Source of the DNA: Metarhizium brunneum
Taxonomy: Eukaryota; Ascomycota; Sordariomycetes; Hypocreales; Clavicipitaceae
Direction of reading: 5' to 3'
Length of the DNA: 64,000 nt
NCBI RefSeq assembly: GCF_013426205.1
Contig: NC_089428.1
Location: 434,001 to 498,000, forward strand
Shown: in pieces, positions 1 to 10,585 of the stretch
How positions within the stretch are numbered: the stretch's first letter is position 1
Layout: the number at the start of each line of letters is the position of its first letter
Translations under genes and position numbers: made by a program
The notes under the pieces: model-generated
Databases searched by the model: none
What the model was told of the DNA's origin: nothing
Seen by the model: only the letters and a program-made list of their open reading frames with translations

Positions 1-456
1 TCCGATCCCGGGGGCGGTATCCTCATTCCTTGAACTCTGAGTAGGCTGCGATCGCCTTCTTCACCAGTGAGCTCCAAATACCAGCCCTTGTCTATGGTGA
101 AGGGTTTCAATATTTCAGTAACCCTGTCGAGAAATTTGTCCTTTTTCTCACTTTCACCTGGTAGGAACTGCCGCGCAATGTGAGTGAACCTAACGTGAAT
201 AAAGGTCGGTTCTTGTGCAGACGACTGTTTGACAAGGTTAGTAGTGGTGCATGCTGTGTATTACAAAGCGTACACTTGCCTGCGGTTGACCACCTCGGTA
301 TATTTCATTACGAGGCATGGGGAAAAAAAAGACGCCAACGTAGAATGCCGGAAGAGGAACAGCGGTATAAATCTCAGTAATAGCCTTTGCGATGGCGTCT
401 TTCTCGGCGTCGTCGCGGAGGACGTCGTCAGGGTGATAGATGTTCCAGTAAGGCAT
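1..456 (-). CDS. Tautomerase-superfamily protein (tautomerase_3 / cis-CaaD-like), 3' end outside window
   Basis: Two exons are visible: 456-280 and 224-1, separated by a 55-nt intron (279-225). The chosen ATG at 456 gives Met-Pro, and the N-terminal proline is the catalytic base of the tautomerase superfamily after Met removal. The first exon reads MPYWNIYHPDD then an IYT..PLPAFYVGVFF stretch typical of the fungal tautomerase_3 / cis-3-chloroacrylic acid dehalogenase-like family. The second exon contains FIHVRFTHIAR, with arginines of the kind used to bind substrate carboxylates, and ends near MRIPPPGS, close to the usual ~140-residue length, so only a few residues lie off the window. The frame is kept only if the donor is GC (CAG|GCAAGT). 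The branch site ACTAAC lies in the intron. It is divergent from the MBL gene. The substrate is unknown; the assignment comes from recalled family motifs. Confidence 0.8.
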
Positions 457-1466
457 CTTTCTTGTTAAACAATCTTTTTTGAAGGTGTTTTGTGGCAGGG
501 AAGCCTGTTTCAGTGATTTAATACTTCGTATAGCAACCTCACAGGATAGACCATTATGCAAATATATATTCAACTGCAGTACAGCACCGAGGCGGGCAAA
601 GTTGACATTGCGGTCATTACAAATCGGCAGGCTGCGATTTCGACTCGGCCGCGGATGTCATGGCAAGCTGCAGACGACAAGATTCGCAGCAGAACAGTCG
701 GTGCGGGAGTGCGCAAAGACCGTTTGTCATCAATTTCTGTGGTTGGAGCGCTAATGTCTGGTAGTATTGTGCACGTGGATGGAGATCTGACTTGGATTAT
801 TGTACTGTCGGGATAATGACATAATTCGGCCCGCGTTCATTTTCTGAGTTATAGCCCGCTTTTGAATGGCATGGAGCCAATGGATTTTGGCTACCCACCT
901 ACATATACCTCGGTTGGGGCTAACTGCCATGATAGTATAATCATTGGTACAAAAAAAAAACGGAAAGCCAGCGGCGACCCTGCTCATCACGTCTGAATGC
1001 GACGTGGCCCTTTCTTAGCAGGCTTGACAACTGTTGTTTTAAATGACTTCATTTTGCAGATCTTACCAAAGCCCCATAAAGTCCGTTGGCGATGAAAGCT
1101 GACTCAGGTGGACTTTTACCGTCACTCTGCTTCTCCGAGCCCATGATTACACAACGTCACGTTCGGGGCGGTCTCTGACAAATCGAATAGCTCCTATTGT
1201 GTGATATGTATGGCCATCAAGACCGTGTTGCGCCTCATCGAGCCCGTGGATGTTCGACGCCACGTTCGGAGTGATTCCTGGCATTAGATTACGCTCCTAC
1301 TTTGTCATCTTTTAGGCGCTCGAGACCTTGTTGCGCCTCTTTATTTAAATAGGTCAACTAGTATAACTATTACAACCTCCGCATTCTAGCTTTTCTTTCC
1401 ACAGCTTTCATCCTTTCGCGAATCTACCAGTCTGCTATCCAAAGACCGTCTACCCAGCAACTCATC
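457..1466. promoter_or_regulatory. Divergent intergenic region between tautomerase and MBL genes
   Basis: About 1 kb without a supportable gene separates two divergently transcribed genes. A TATA-like stretch (TATTTAAATA, around 1342-1351) lies ~120 nt upstream of the MBL start and is followed by a pyrimidine-rich leader (CTTTTCTTTCC near 1390). No conserved operator could be recognised. Short frames here have no protein-like character. Confidence 0.4.
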
Positions 1467-2342
1467 ATGTCGAGTTTAAGGTGCGCCGTATACGTCGCGC
1501 CGCCGATTCCCATCATCGACATCTTTACCAAAACCAAAGGAAAGACGTGGTCGCCAACATCATGCACGTTGGTGTACTCGGACGAGGCAGCTGTGCTTGT
1601 GGACACACCATACACAAATGCCCTCACAGAGGACCTGATTGCATGGATCGACAAGATTGCGCCCGGACGAAGGCTCGAATACATTTACATCACCCACGGC
1701 CACGCCGACCACTTCATCGGCATCCCCCAGCTCCTCAAGCGCTTTCCAGAGGCAAAGCCCGTATCTACAGCAGCGACTCTCCGCCATATGGAAAAGGACA
1801 TCGCAGAGCCGAGATGGACAGAAACATGGGAGGCCTTTTTCCCGGGCCAGCTACGCAAACCCGACAGGCTCACCGACCCGCTGCCGGCGAGCAACGAGTT
1901 TTTCCTGCAAGACCGCTGGCGCTTCCAGGCCATCGAGGTGGGACAATCCGACACATACGATTCCACCGTACTTTGGGTTCCGGATCTGAAGCTCGCCGTG
2001 TGTGGCGACGTCGTCTACGGACAGGTGCACCAGATGCTTTTCGAAGCCAACACAAAGTCGAAGAGGGACGAGTGGATTCGGGCCATTGAGATGGTCGAAG
2101 CATTAAACCCTGCCTATGTCGTTCCCGGGCACAAGCAGGCGGAGGAAATGGATGGTGTATGGCACTTGGCTGCTACAAAGAAGTATTTGGTCGATTTTGG
2201 AGACGTGATGGACAAGTCGCCCAAGGACTGGACAGAGGTTCGCGACGCCATGTTGAAGCTGTACCCTGACAGGTTCAACCCGATGGTTCCTGTTTTGAGT
2301 TCCCTTGGAGCGTTCAAGGCGCTGGAGGAATCTCGACTTTAA
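1467..2342 (+). CDS. Metallo-beta-lactamase-fold hydrolase
   Basis: Single exon, 291 residues, ATG at 1467. The MBL-fold metal motif HxHxDH is HGHADH at residues 77-82. A further Asp is in CGDVVYG (D181) and a late His in VPGHKQ (H222), in the order expected for a dinuclear-metal MBL domain filling the whole protein. The position where many relatives carry the third His reads VGQSDTYD (Gln160), which may be a subfamily trait or weaken one metal site. There is no signal peptide or membrane segment, so it is probably cytosolic. Fungal members of this group act on lactones, thioesters or unknown small molecules; the substrate cannot be deduced. The neighbouring tautomerase gene is divergent and could share regulation, which is inference only. 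Confidence 0.88.
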   Translation: MSSLRCAVYVAPPIPIIDIFTKTKGKTWSPTSCTLVYSDEAAVLVDTPYTNALTEDLIAWIDKIAPGRRLEYIYITHGHADHFIGIPQLLKRFPEAKPVSTAATLRHMEKDIAEPRWTETWEAFFPGQLRKPDRLTDPLPASNEFFLQDRWRFQAIEVGQSDTYDSTVLWVPDLKLAVCGDVVYGQVHQMLFEANTKSKRDEWIRAIEMVEALNPAYVVPGHKQAEEMDGVWHLAATKKYLVDFGDVMDKSPKDWTEVRDAMLKLYPDRFNPMVPVLSSLGAFKALEESRL

Positions 2343-2735
2343 CTACATACTAGGGTCAAGTCGCCTTTGAGGAAGCAACTGATGTGCCGCTGGCCGCTAA
2401 ACAGATAGTAGTACAAGTATTCAGTTTTTGCAAGATTCCACTCTTTGGCGTAGGAAAGGGAGAGCCTCACTTTCTCCGGCTGTCCGAACAATCGTCTTGT
2501 GTGACATATTCACTGTTGTAGATGAGATAGATGTAGGAAGAAAAGCTTTTCCGATGCGCCAGGAGTACTGGCGGCCCTCCCGATCATTGCCCAGTTGCAT
2601 GTTTAAACTTGATCTTTAAGAGAAGGGTAACTACGTTAGTTTAGTCCGCGGAACAGAGGCCGGACCGTCCGGGGACACAGACTGAACCGTGAAACTGCCC
2701 CTCATTTTCCTTGGTAATATACATGTATCAATGTG
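2343..2735. other. Intergenic gap MBL to bZIP
   Basis: About 390 bp holding the 3' region of the MBL gene and the promoter of the bZIP gene. I see no gene or repeat. TACATGTAT occurs at about 2720, close to the bZIP start. Confidence 0.4.
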
Positions 2736-4223
2736 ATGAGTCAGTCCAAGGCCCTACCAGTTGCCGACTTCCCCAAACAGCGCCAAAACCTGCTCAACCC
2801 TACACACATATATATCCCCGTTTGCCACCTCCTGCAAGCTGGGACGTGTGCCATAATGAAGACGGGCAACTCGCGCCGGGGGCAACCGACCTCTGAGAAG
2901 CAAAGAAAAGAGAAAGAACTTCAAGTAAGCAGCACTTTAGTCTTGCGAAAAGCCATCATTGGGGGTCGTTGTCCCCCATCACTGGGAACTGCCCTCCGCG
3001 GATGTCAATGTACTTTACCGGGTTCCATTTCCAATGTGCTCACAACGACGCAGACCAAGCGAAAGCGAAATCGCCAAGCGCAGAGCCTGTTTCGGCAAAG
3101 AAAACAGGTCGCGGAAGCTGCGGAACGGCGCAGAATTCAGATATTGGAGGGCATTGTGCAGGAATCCAGCAACGTCTTCATCGACTTTATAGACGAGCTA
3201 CTCGGGAAAAAAGATATTTTGCGTCACTATCCCGAGCTCGGTGCATCCATCCACCGTTCAGCGGCGCGTCTTCTCACACTTACCAAGAATTTGCACGCGG
3301 CCGACGATGCAGCGACACACCCAACAGCAATGCCTACACAAACAAGACTTTCTGCTCTTGTTGAACCACCCATCGATATGCAGGCAGTTCAATTCGCATC
3401 TACTATCGGGATACTTCCTTATGCCGACTTTGCAAGCCACGAACAAGGGCGCCGGTTTCAACTCGACGACATGATGACGCCTTCTACCCACGGCGCTGCA
3501 CAAGTGAGCCGATGCTTACAACCATCATGGCAACTCGAATTCCCCACAACGGACCAGGACAAGGCCAGCACAGACAGCCTTGAAGACGAGTTTTCGCAGC
3601 ATGTGCAGCGGCAACCACTGGGATCATTCTGCCTGCACCTTATCAAGGAAACGGTTTCTCAAGCGTGCCTCGCTCTCAAGGGTCAGCGTCCGGTGCCAGA
3701 CAGGGACATTGAGCGCGTTTTTCAAGTGGCACTGCGCTCGTACACGCGAGACCAAATCATCACGAGGCTGCAGGCGATTCTGGGATCCGAGGGACATCGA
3801 CTGTATCTTGCGGCAGGCATATCTTGCACTGATCACGACGACGCCGGAGACTACCTTACAGCCGTGGATGTTCAGTCACGACTTCAGGCACTCGGGGCAC
3901 GAATGATAAACGTCGACCATGTTGAAATTAGCGTTCCCAATGGCACGCCAGAAATATCCGGCGACAGAGGCTCCGTTTTCGGCGATGCGGAGCTCACGTT
4001 TCCCGACCTTGGGCCGAATGACACTGCGAGTTGCGGATACAACCACACGCCGATATTGATGCATCTTGATGTCTGGCGCCTCACGGCTAGTCTTGTAAAT
4101 GTGGCTGTATGTGCACAGAGCAGGCCCATGTACCCGCGAACAGAACTGGCCAAAGCAGTCCAGGCATCTGTCGTCATGGTCAATGAAAGAGGGACAAGGG
4201 GCACAGAACAAGGGCTGTTGTAG
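2736..4223 (+). CDS. bZIP transcription factor (AP-1/Pap1-type basic region)
   Basis: The basic region NRQAQSLFRQRK (3069-3104) matches the fungal NxxAQxxFRxRK bZIP signature, followed by a short coiled coil. The C-terminal ~300 residues have the mostly helical, poorly conserved character of fungal bZIP regulators. An in-frame 129-nt intron is predicted at 2925-3053: donor GTAAGC, branch CTCAC (3039-3043), acceptor CAG. Removing it places the Lys/Glu-rich exon 1 (EKQRKEKELQ) directly before KRKRNRQAQ and deletes a stretch lacking bZIP character. The first ATG is 2736 (452 aa spliced); the ATG at 2856 (412 aa) sits nearer the basic region and is the likelier start. Nuclear DNA-binding role inferred. 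Targets are unknown. Confidence 0.8.
   Translation: MSQSKALPVADFPKQRQNLLNPTHIYIPVCHLLQAGTCAIMKTGNSRRGQPTSEKQRKEKELQVSSTLVLRKAIIGGRCPPSLGTALRGCQCTLPGSISNVLTTTQTKRKRNRQAQSLFRQRKQVAEAAERRRIQILEGIVQESSNVFIDFIDELLGKKDILRHYPELGASIHRSAARLLTLTKNLHAADDAATHPTAMPTQTRLSALVEPPIDMQAVQFASTIGILPYADFASHEQGRRFQLDDMMTPSTHGAAQVSRCLQPSWQLEFPTTDQDKASTDSLEDEFSQHVQRQPLGSFCLHLIKETVSQACLALKGQRPVPDRDIERVFQVALRSYTRDQIITRLQAILGSEGHRLYLAAGISCTDHDDAGDYLTAVDVQSRLQALGARMINVDHVEISVPNGTPEISGDRGSVFGDAELTFPDLGPNDTASCGYNHTPILMHLDVWRLTASLVNVAVCAQSRPMYPRTELAKAVQASVVMVNERGTRGTEQGLL
2925..3053 (+). other. Predicted in-frame intron of the bZIP gene
   Basis: GTAAGC donor, CTCAC branch site 11 nt before the acceptor, and CAG acceptor. 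Length is 43 codons, so the frame stays open whether or not it is spliced; a naive annotation would retain it. Confidence 0.7.
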
Positions 4224-5327
4224 AGTATTGCGGCATATGTGCATGGTGGCAAGATGCCCCATCATAAATGTACGTGAAGATGCTGTCGAGATGGAGTCGC
4301 TTATTTGGGGCAACCGCAGTCTTTGAGCCGCTGCCTGCTAGGCAGAAGCATTTCATTCGCCTCTGATTGTCACGCGGTGACGCGAGGGCGACCATTAGAG
4401 ATGTAGGGCATAAGGCTCTTGCCGAGTTCCTGTACGCTTGTGAGAACAACAATATGTTGTACACCGTGAATAGTTTAACAGAATGACGCAGCTTGATGCA
4501 CACGTCCCTTTGACCTGCTTTACTAAAGGCAATAGAATAGTAGCTGTCTTACTATTACTTTTTTTGTAAGACTAGCTACTAACAGAAAACACTTTACATT
4601 CACTTGTAGTTTTTTTTATCTTCCAAGTTGGATATATACCTGGAACCTAAAAAATTCCTTCTTTCAATTGATTAAAGAGTCTTGGCTACTATATTTAACT
4701 GGAGAAGAGGCCCACCAGACGTGTCAACAGTCGTTTCTACATGGGTATTATTAAGAATCTAGTACATCTAATCGGGGCCAAGGGTGTCGCGCCGGCCGAG
4801 CGGCCACTCACTCCAGGGCCCTGACTCAGCCTCGAGCCAGGAATATAAAGTCAATACATATGTACTTAAAGGCAAATGTTGTGGACACTGTTAACAAATA
4901 GATGTTTTGAGTTTCTGGGTCAGACACGCGGCATACAGCGACGGTGCGGAGACCAACCGCCCAGTTGAAAATATTCCAGCCATCTGGCGTGTGCATGGGA
5001 CTAAGCGCAAAAATGTATAGAAAATGGGTGCTCTTTTAGTTAACCGTGACTAAGTATTCAGGAACGCATATCGTATTACTTTATTCGAAATATTCGCATG
5101 ACTGAAGTACCTTGATCAGCACTCCGAATCGTCACCTCTCTTTGCCATTCTGACCTCTCGTCTGACCCATGTATTTACAAGCCGGTCAGCCTTCCCATGT
5201 CAGATAGCCGGCTGTTCTTCACAGTGACACCCTTGACAACCATTGCTCAAAGTTGGTTTCGCAACGCTATTCCCATTGCTGCCTCGTTTAAAAGCCGCCT
5301 TTTGGCCCACAGCGTCGGTCGTCAAAG
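4224..5327. other. Intergenic region between convergent genes
   Basis: The bZIP gene (+) and the unrecognised gene (-) converge on this 1.1 kb AT-leaning stretch. An imperfect inverted repeat at 4539-4552 / 4566-4580 (AGTAGCTGTCTTAC against GTAAGACTAGCTACT) flanks a T run and could form a hairpin. No gene is supportable. Confidence 0.4.
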
Positions 5328-7607
5328 TCAGTAATCCGTCTCCGGGCAGTCCCTGGTGTCTGTTACTACGGTGCTACGTAGAAACTCGCGGAAAAGATCG
5401 TCTTGCTCGTCATCCACGTCTAGCAACCTTAAAGCCTCCATACTCGGCAAGAACGGCGCCTGCTGCTCCCATATCTCTATACAGGACGCCGTTTGCACCA
5501 ACTCCCTTTTTACAAGGTCCAAATCCACCTCTGGGGCCATAATCTCCAAGAATTCTCTTACTCCTACTACCTGCGGCTTCCCGTCTTGGACGTCACTACC
5601 CGATCGCACAAATGCATACTCCATCCACTGACAATCCTCGGGGAAGTTTTCACGGCCCCCGCACATATTGTCCTCGGCAACCAGGTAGTTTGTGAAGGTG
5701 CGCCTGGATACAAGGACAGTCCAACCTCTGGCGAGGATTGTATCTGCTGCCTCTAGAAAGCGTTGTGGGTGAGCACAGCCTCCAATGGGCAGAGGACGGA
5801 CGTCGAGTTGAGACAAGTCTGCCAGCTTGTCTGGTATGCCATGCCGGCCATGTGGAAGTCAGGATGACGCAGACAGCTTATAAATCTGGCCACAAAAGAC
5901 TCTGGGCCAAGGAGCATATGGTCCATCCTGAAATACCCAAAGTCATATGTTGCCGGGTCGTAGGGACTGAGCTGTGTGCGGTAGAAGACGTTTCTAACGG
6001 GGAAGCGGTTGTACGACAGATGATAGTGCTCTGGAAACCATAATGTCTTGCATATAGCGGCCTGATACATGGCAGATAGGAAGACTGAGCCTGAAATCTC
6101 CTCCATCTTGCTCAGTAACTTGGCTAAAAAATCAACGCTTTGTCGTTGTTTAGCAAGTCTGCGGTCTCGCCCTAGTTCTGGCTTGCACATGACGTAGATA
6201 TTCCCAATATTCGAGCATTGTGCGAGAGTATCTGTAAGATTAGTAGGTGTGCTGGTACCAGTACCAGTTGTATTGAGCATCTCGGCAGAAAGGCTGATTT
6301 CCTTGACTCCGCCCAGTTCCTTGGTGTCGAGGGCTGCGTCAACATCCTCGGCTGATAAGCTCGTGAAGTCGACCATGTCCAAGTGCTCGCAGCCATCAAA
6401 GGCGAGGCCACGTAGGTGGCCAAGCACGCCCGATGCACTAGAATACCTCAGCATCTCCGGTAGTATTGAGCGAAGCATCTCTTGAAAATGGTCAAGATTG
6501 CGAATGGAGCTGAATTCCCACACATCGACTTCGTCTCTCCTCAAGGCGGCATCTACTAGATGGACAATGGATCCATCCACCTCGGTCGTGAAAGGGCTAT
6601 ATATAGGTAACACGGAATGTAATGTCCGGGGTGTAATTGGCCCTATTACTGCCAAATGAGCTTGTTGTAGTTATGTAAAAGGAGGAGAAGGTGGAGCGCG
6701 TACCATTGAAAACACATGCGTCAACCACGGGCACCTTCTCAAGCAGTTTGAGTTCGGGACAAGTCACGTAGAATCTTTGCATGTTTTCAGCCTCTTCGTA
6801 CCCGAACCTGATGATGTAGTCGGAACCCGAGAGGGCCACTCACTGTCTATCATCTTCGAGCCCCATCTTCTGCGGCCCAAAGTCAGGCCCCCAAGCATCC
6901 CAATCCAGCTCTTGGTCGTGATCTAACCACAACATGTCGTAGGCCGCAAAGGCAACAATGCCATAAACTACCCGAGTCTGATCTGTCATGTCTATGACGA
7001 CCATGCCATAGGGAAGTTCTTGGTCAAAATATGCCAGACTCGGCGGCATTGCTTGCCACTGGGCAAAGAAGTTGTAGCGATAACTAGGCAGATAGCTGCT
7101 AGCTCCAAGAAGAAGACACGTTGATATGAAGGGGAAAGGACAGTACTAAAAGTCATCTCCGCTCTCCTGGAGACTAACATGGTCATCTTGCGTGGACGTC
7201 GGATGGCTTTTCGACGGATTAGGCAACTGGAAGGTGGGTTGAAGAAGATGTTCTGGATTTTGATAGAATGAATTGGCCATGTTTAGCTCGTTCTGAATCT
7301 CGCGCCGGTTATTTGGATTCAAGAAAATGGAGACGGTGCGAAGACAGGAAGAAACAAGGCCACGACCACGCCACGAGTCGTCCTGTCCTTCGGCGTGTAG
7401 CTTGCTGGGATTTTCTTCGCAGCAGACCGAGAGAGGATAGTAATGGCCGTGAATCTTACTCACGGCGTAGAATTTCCAATTCGTCGGGTTCAGCGGGCCG
7501 GAGTCTTTCTTCCAGTGCGGCGAGAAGACGGCCGCCATGATTCTTTGCACGTTTTGTGCGCCTATGAACCCGTAGATATGACAATCGTTGCGAGCGCACG
7601 TGTGCAT
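5328..7607 (-). pseudogene. Unrecognised multi-exon gene, probably frameshifted
   Basis: Several minus-strand frames join through introns that preserve phase. Exon 1 is 7607-7147 (ATG at 7607; another at 7538). Intron 7146-7099 has GTACTG donor and TAG acceptor (CAG at 7096 is also in phase). Exon 2 is 7098-6844, with text such as YRYNFFAQWQAMPPSLAYF. The next intron starts at 6843 with GTGAGT; acceptors at 6775 (69 nt) or 6808 (36 nt, rather short) both keep the frame. Intron 6703-6649 joins to the long exon 4 from 6648. Near 5820-5810 the frame must slip by one nucleotide to enter the open frame ending at 5328, and no credible intron explains it. The middle has Leu-rich segments (LRGLAFDGCEHLD) reminiscent of F-box/LRR proteins, but I do not recognise the family. 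The 5' end touches a transposon-related repeat, consistent with decay. Confidence 0.5.
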
Positions 7608-7694
7608 ATTGAAGAGTTAATATTAAGAAAATCAATATCCTCAATATATATTGAGAATATTGACAGGGGTTATTCAATACCGAATACATCACTG
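7606..7694. repeat. Near-unmutated copy of a RIPed repeat, with a 32-bp palindrome
   Basis: This 89-bp stretch aligns without gaps to 41281-41369 and the differences I see are all C-to-T or G-to-A in the island copy, so this copy is close to the ancestral sequence. Positions 7632-7663 form a 32-bp palindrome with one mismatched pair. It overlaps the start codon of the unrecognised gene. Confidence 0.75.
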
Positions 7695-7740
7695 CCTATA
7701 CCGTTATATACCTCGATTCCAGGAGTGGCACGCAGCTCCT

Positions 7741-8617
7741 AAGGCAGCCCAGATAGCCCTGTCACAATAACTATTATAAGATAACACTTATATTACCGCC
7801 TACTACTTTTATAAATACTATTTTGTATTTTAAAAGTATTATTTTAAAGCAGAAATTTAACCTAATAAACTTTTAAGGTTAATATAAGTAATAAAGCCAG
7901 GGGTCTAGCTATTATTATAGCTTATATTAATTAAGTAGTTATCTTAACTTAAATCTAGATAATAATAAGTTTTAAATATATTTTACTTATATTTAAAATA
8001 TTATATATCTATTATTAACCTAAAGCCTTAATAAATATAAGCCCCTAAAAAAGGAAATTTATTAACCTTAAATTATTTATAATAGCCTTTTATTATTTAG
8101 CTCTTATTTATAATAATTAATTATATATAATATTATTATTATAATAATTATTATATATAGCTTAATAAGTATACTAAGTAGGTAAAATACTACTTTAAAT
8201 TTTCTTATAATTAGCGCTTATTAACCTCTCTTAATAAGCTTTTTTATTTTAAGTATTAGTACTTTAAGAGTAAATAAAATAATAGCTAGATTAATTACTA
8301 TAACTACTTATTAACTATTATATAGCTAGCTAATATAAATATCTTACTTTATATAAGCTTATAATAAGTAATTAATTATACTATTAAATATTATTTTAAG
8401 TTAAAAAAAAAGGTAAGTCTTTTACTTAAATTAAAAAGGCCTTAATATTATAAATTAAAAACTAAAATCCCTGAATATCCTTTATATTAAAAATCCTAAA
8501 TTAGCTAGTTATTAAGTAAAATTATTTAAAGTAGAAAATAAGCTATTTATTTTTAGGTTTATTATTATAAAAAAGCTTATAAACCTATTTATATATTAAT
8601 TATTATCATTTTTTTTA
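7741..8617. other. Unassigned RIPed stretch at the left edge of the island
   Basis: About 880 bp of AT-rich DNA between the left border and the first family B element. I found no LTR, terminal repeat or coding remnant I could assign. Confidence 0.4.
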
Positions 8618-10022
8618 ATTTATAATTAATTTACTTTATAATTAAATAAAATTATATATATAATATAAGTATTATATAAGTATAAAATTTAAAATAATAT
8701 TAGGTTATATTAAGCTAAAAATAATAAGAAACTAAAAAAATAAATTATTTTAGTATAATTAATACCGCGCTATAGCTACTAATTAAGGCTATCTCGCGAT
8801 AGTTTTAGTTACTATTATTATAAAGGTAAACTAACTTCGCGCCTATAACTTATACTAAAGGCTAATAAGGCTTAAAGGGCAACACAATTAATACCAGATT
8901 AAAAGCCTTTTATAGTAAAAAAAATAGCTATTATAAAGCTAAAAATCCTAATTTAATAAAAATTAAAAAAAATAATAAAACTATTAAAAATATAAAAAAA
9001 AAGCTTTTAAAAATATAAAGCTAAAATATAATTTTAAAAAAGCTATTATATTAATTATAAAAAAGCTTAATAAAGCTAATAATATTAAAAGTAAAACTAC
9101 CTAATAAATTTATATTAGTAGTTTTACCTTTTTTAAAGGGAAATTATTATAATTTAAATAAGTATTTCTACTTTTTATAAATAAATAATAATAAGGTTAA
9201 TAAAGCCCCTAATATTTATAAAAAATATAAGTAATACTTTAAATTCTTAAAAAACTTACCTTATATTTTCTTTTTTAAATATTAGAACTTTTATTCTAAA
9301 AACATTTTTAAATAAAAGTAATAATAACTAAAAAATATTAATAATAAGCTATATATATTAATATACTTCCCTTATTATTAAGCTAATTTAAAAAAGTAAT
9401 AATAATTAAATTATTATTATATTAAGCTAACTTTAAATTATTATTATTATTACCTTAATAAGCTTTTAATATTTAATAGCTAAACTTTTTATTTTTATAT
9501 ATAAGCTTTCTTTTATTATTAATAGTATTATAATTATAATAATAATTATTATAATTAACTAAAAAAAGTTTAATTATAGCCTTAAAAAAATTAATATAAA
9601 GCTTTACTTATTAAAAAAATATAATAATAAAAATTAAATATACTTTACTATACTTTTACTTAATAATTCTTTTACTTAGAAAAGTTTTAACTTACTTAGC
9701 TATTATAATATTAATATTAATTATAATTAAATATAATATATAAAAGCTTATCTAGAATTATAAGTTAGCTACTAAAAAAACCTTATTACTAGCTACTTTA
9801 TAACTAATAATATAAAGGTTTTTAGCTCTTAATAGTATAATTAGCTTAACTTATAATAATAGCTTATATATAATACTTACATAATACGTAGATAGTTTAC
9901 TTTTCTAGTCTCCTACTATTCTTGGCCTGGTACAGCCTAATACTATTTTAGATTTTACGCTTATATAATACTAGTATTATATATGTAATTTTATTTAATT
10001 ATAAAGCGAATTAACTAAATAT
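8618..10022. mobile_element. Inverted-repeat element, family B, copy B1
   Basis: The left end (about 8618-8760) and right end (about 9885-10022) are inverted copies of ~135 bp, including TATAATTAAATAAAATTATA at the left and its complement at the right. The interior has an A-rich coding-like tail (AAAGCTAATAA-type codons) ending in TAA near 9100, followed by TTTATATTAGTAGTTTTACC. Copies B2 and B3 share it. Lys codons there may be former Glu codons changed by G-to-A. The transposase type is not identifiable. Confidence 0.6.
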
Positions 10023-10145
10023 TAATTAATTAATATATAATACTTATATAAGCTACTTTTTAGCTAAAATTTTAGCTTAAATACTTTTTTATATTAATAA
10101 TAATAATAATAATATAAATAGGTTTTTTCTTATTAAAGTACTATT

Positions 10146-10585
10146 TGTTACAACCTAGTTATATACAGGAAGCAGGCTGCAAGTTAGGCCAGCTATATAA
10201 GCTATAAAGTAGTATAGGTAGGGCAAATAATAGATTAATAGTTAAAGTAATTATTATATTTAGATTATAAAAGGAACTATAATTTATATAAGTAGAATTA
10301 TAATTATAATAATAATCTAAAAGGAAATATTATAATAAGAAAAGTAATTTATTATAATATATAAAAACCCTTAATTTTATTTTATAAATAAACTCTAGTT
10401 TCTTAGCTTTTAATATAAATTATTATATTAAATAAGCTTTACTTATAACTTTTTAACTCTGATTACTTAGTTATAATTTATAACTTATTATTAATATAAT
10501 ACTTAATTACTTAAATTAATTATTTTAATAGTTTTATTAATATAAATTATAATTAGTTTATCCCTTAAAAATCTTAGCTATTATA
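10146..10585 (+). repeat. E1 5' LTR (440 bp)
   Basis: Begins TGTTACAACCTAG and ends CTATTATA (RIPed form of CTGTTACA). The outer start keeps GGAAGCAGGCTGCAAG, which is AT-converted in the 3' LTR copy. Confidence 0.9.

Noticed and set aside
1481..2103. Other open frames overlapping the MBL gene on both strands
   Set aside because: They are GC-skewed shadows of the real frame without recognisable motifs.
1467..2342. Antibiotic-resistance beta-lactamase
   Set aside because: Only the generic MBL fold is shown; no signal peptide or class B-specific residues. Fungal MBL-fold hydrolases have many other substrates.
10146..10585. Solo LTR
   Set aside because: A partner of identical length exists at 25401-25840 with matching CTATT duplications, so it is the 5' LTR of E1.
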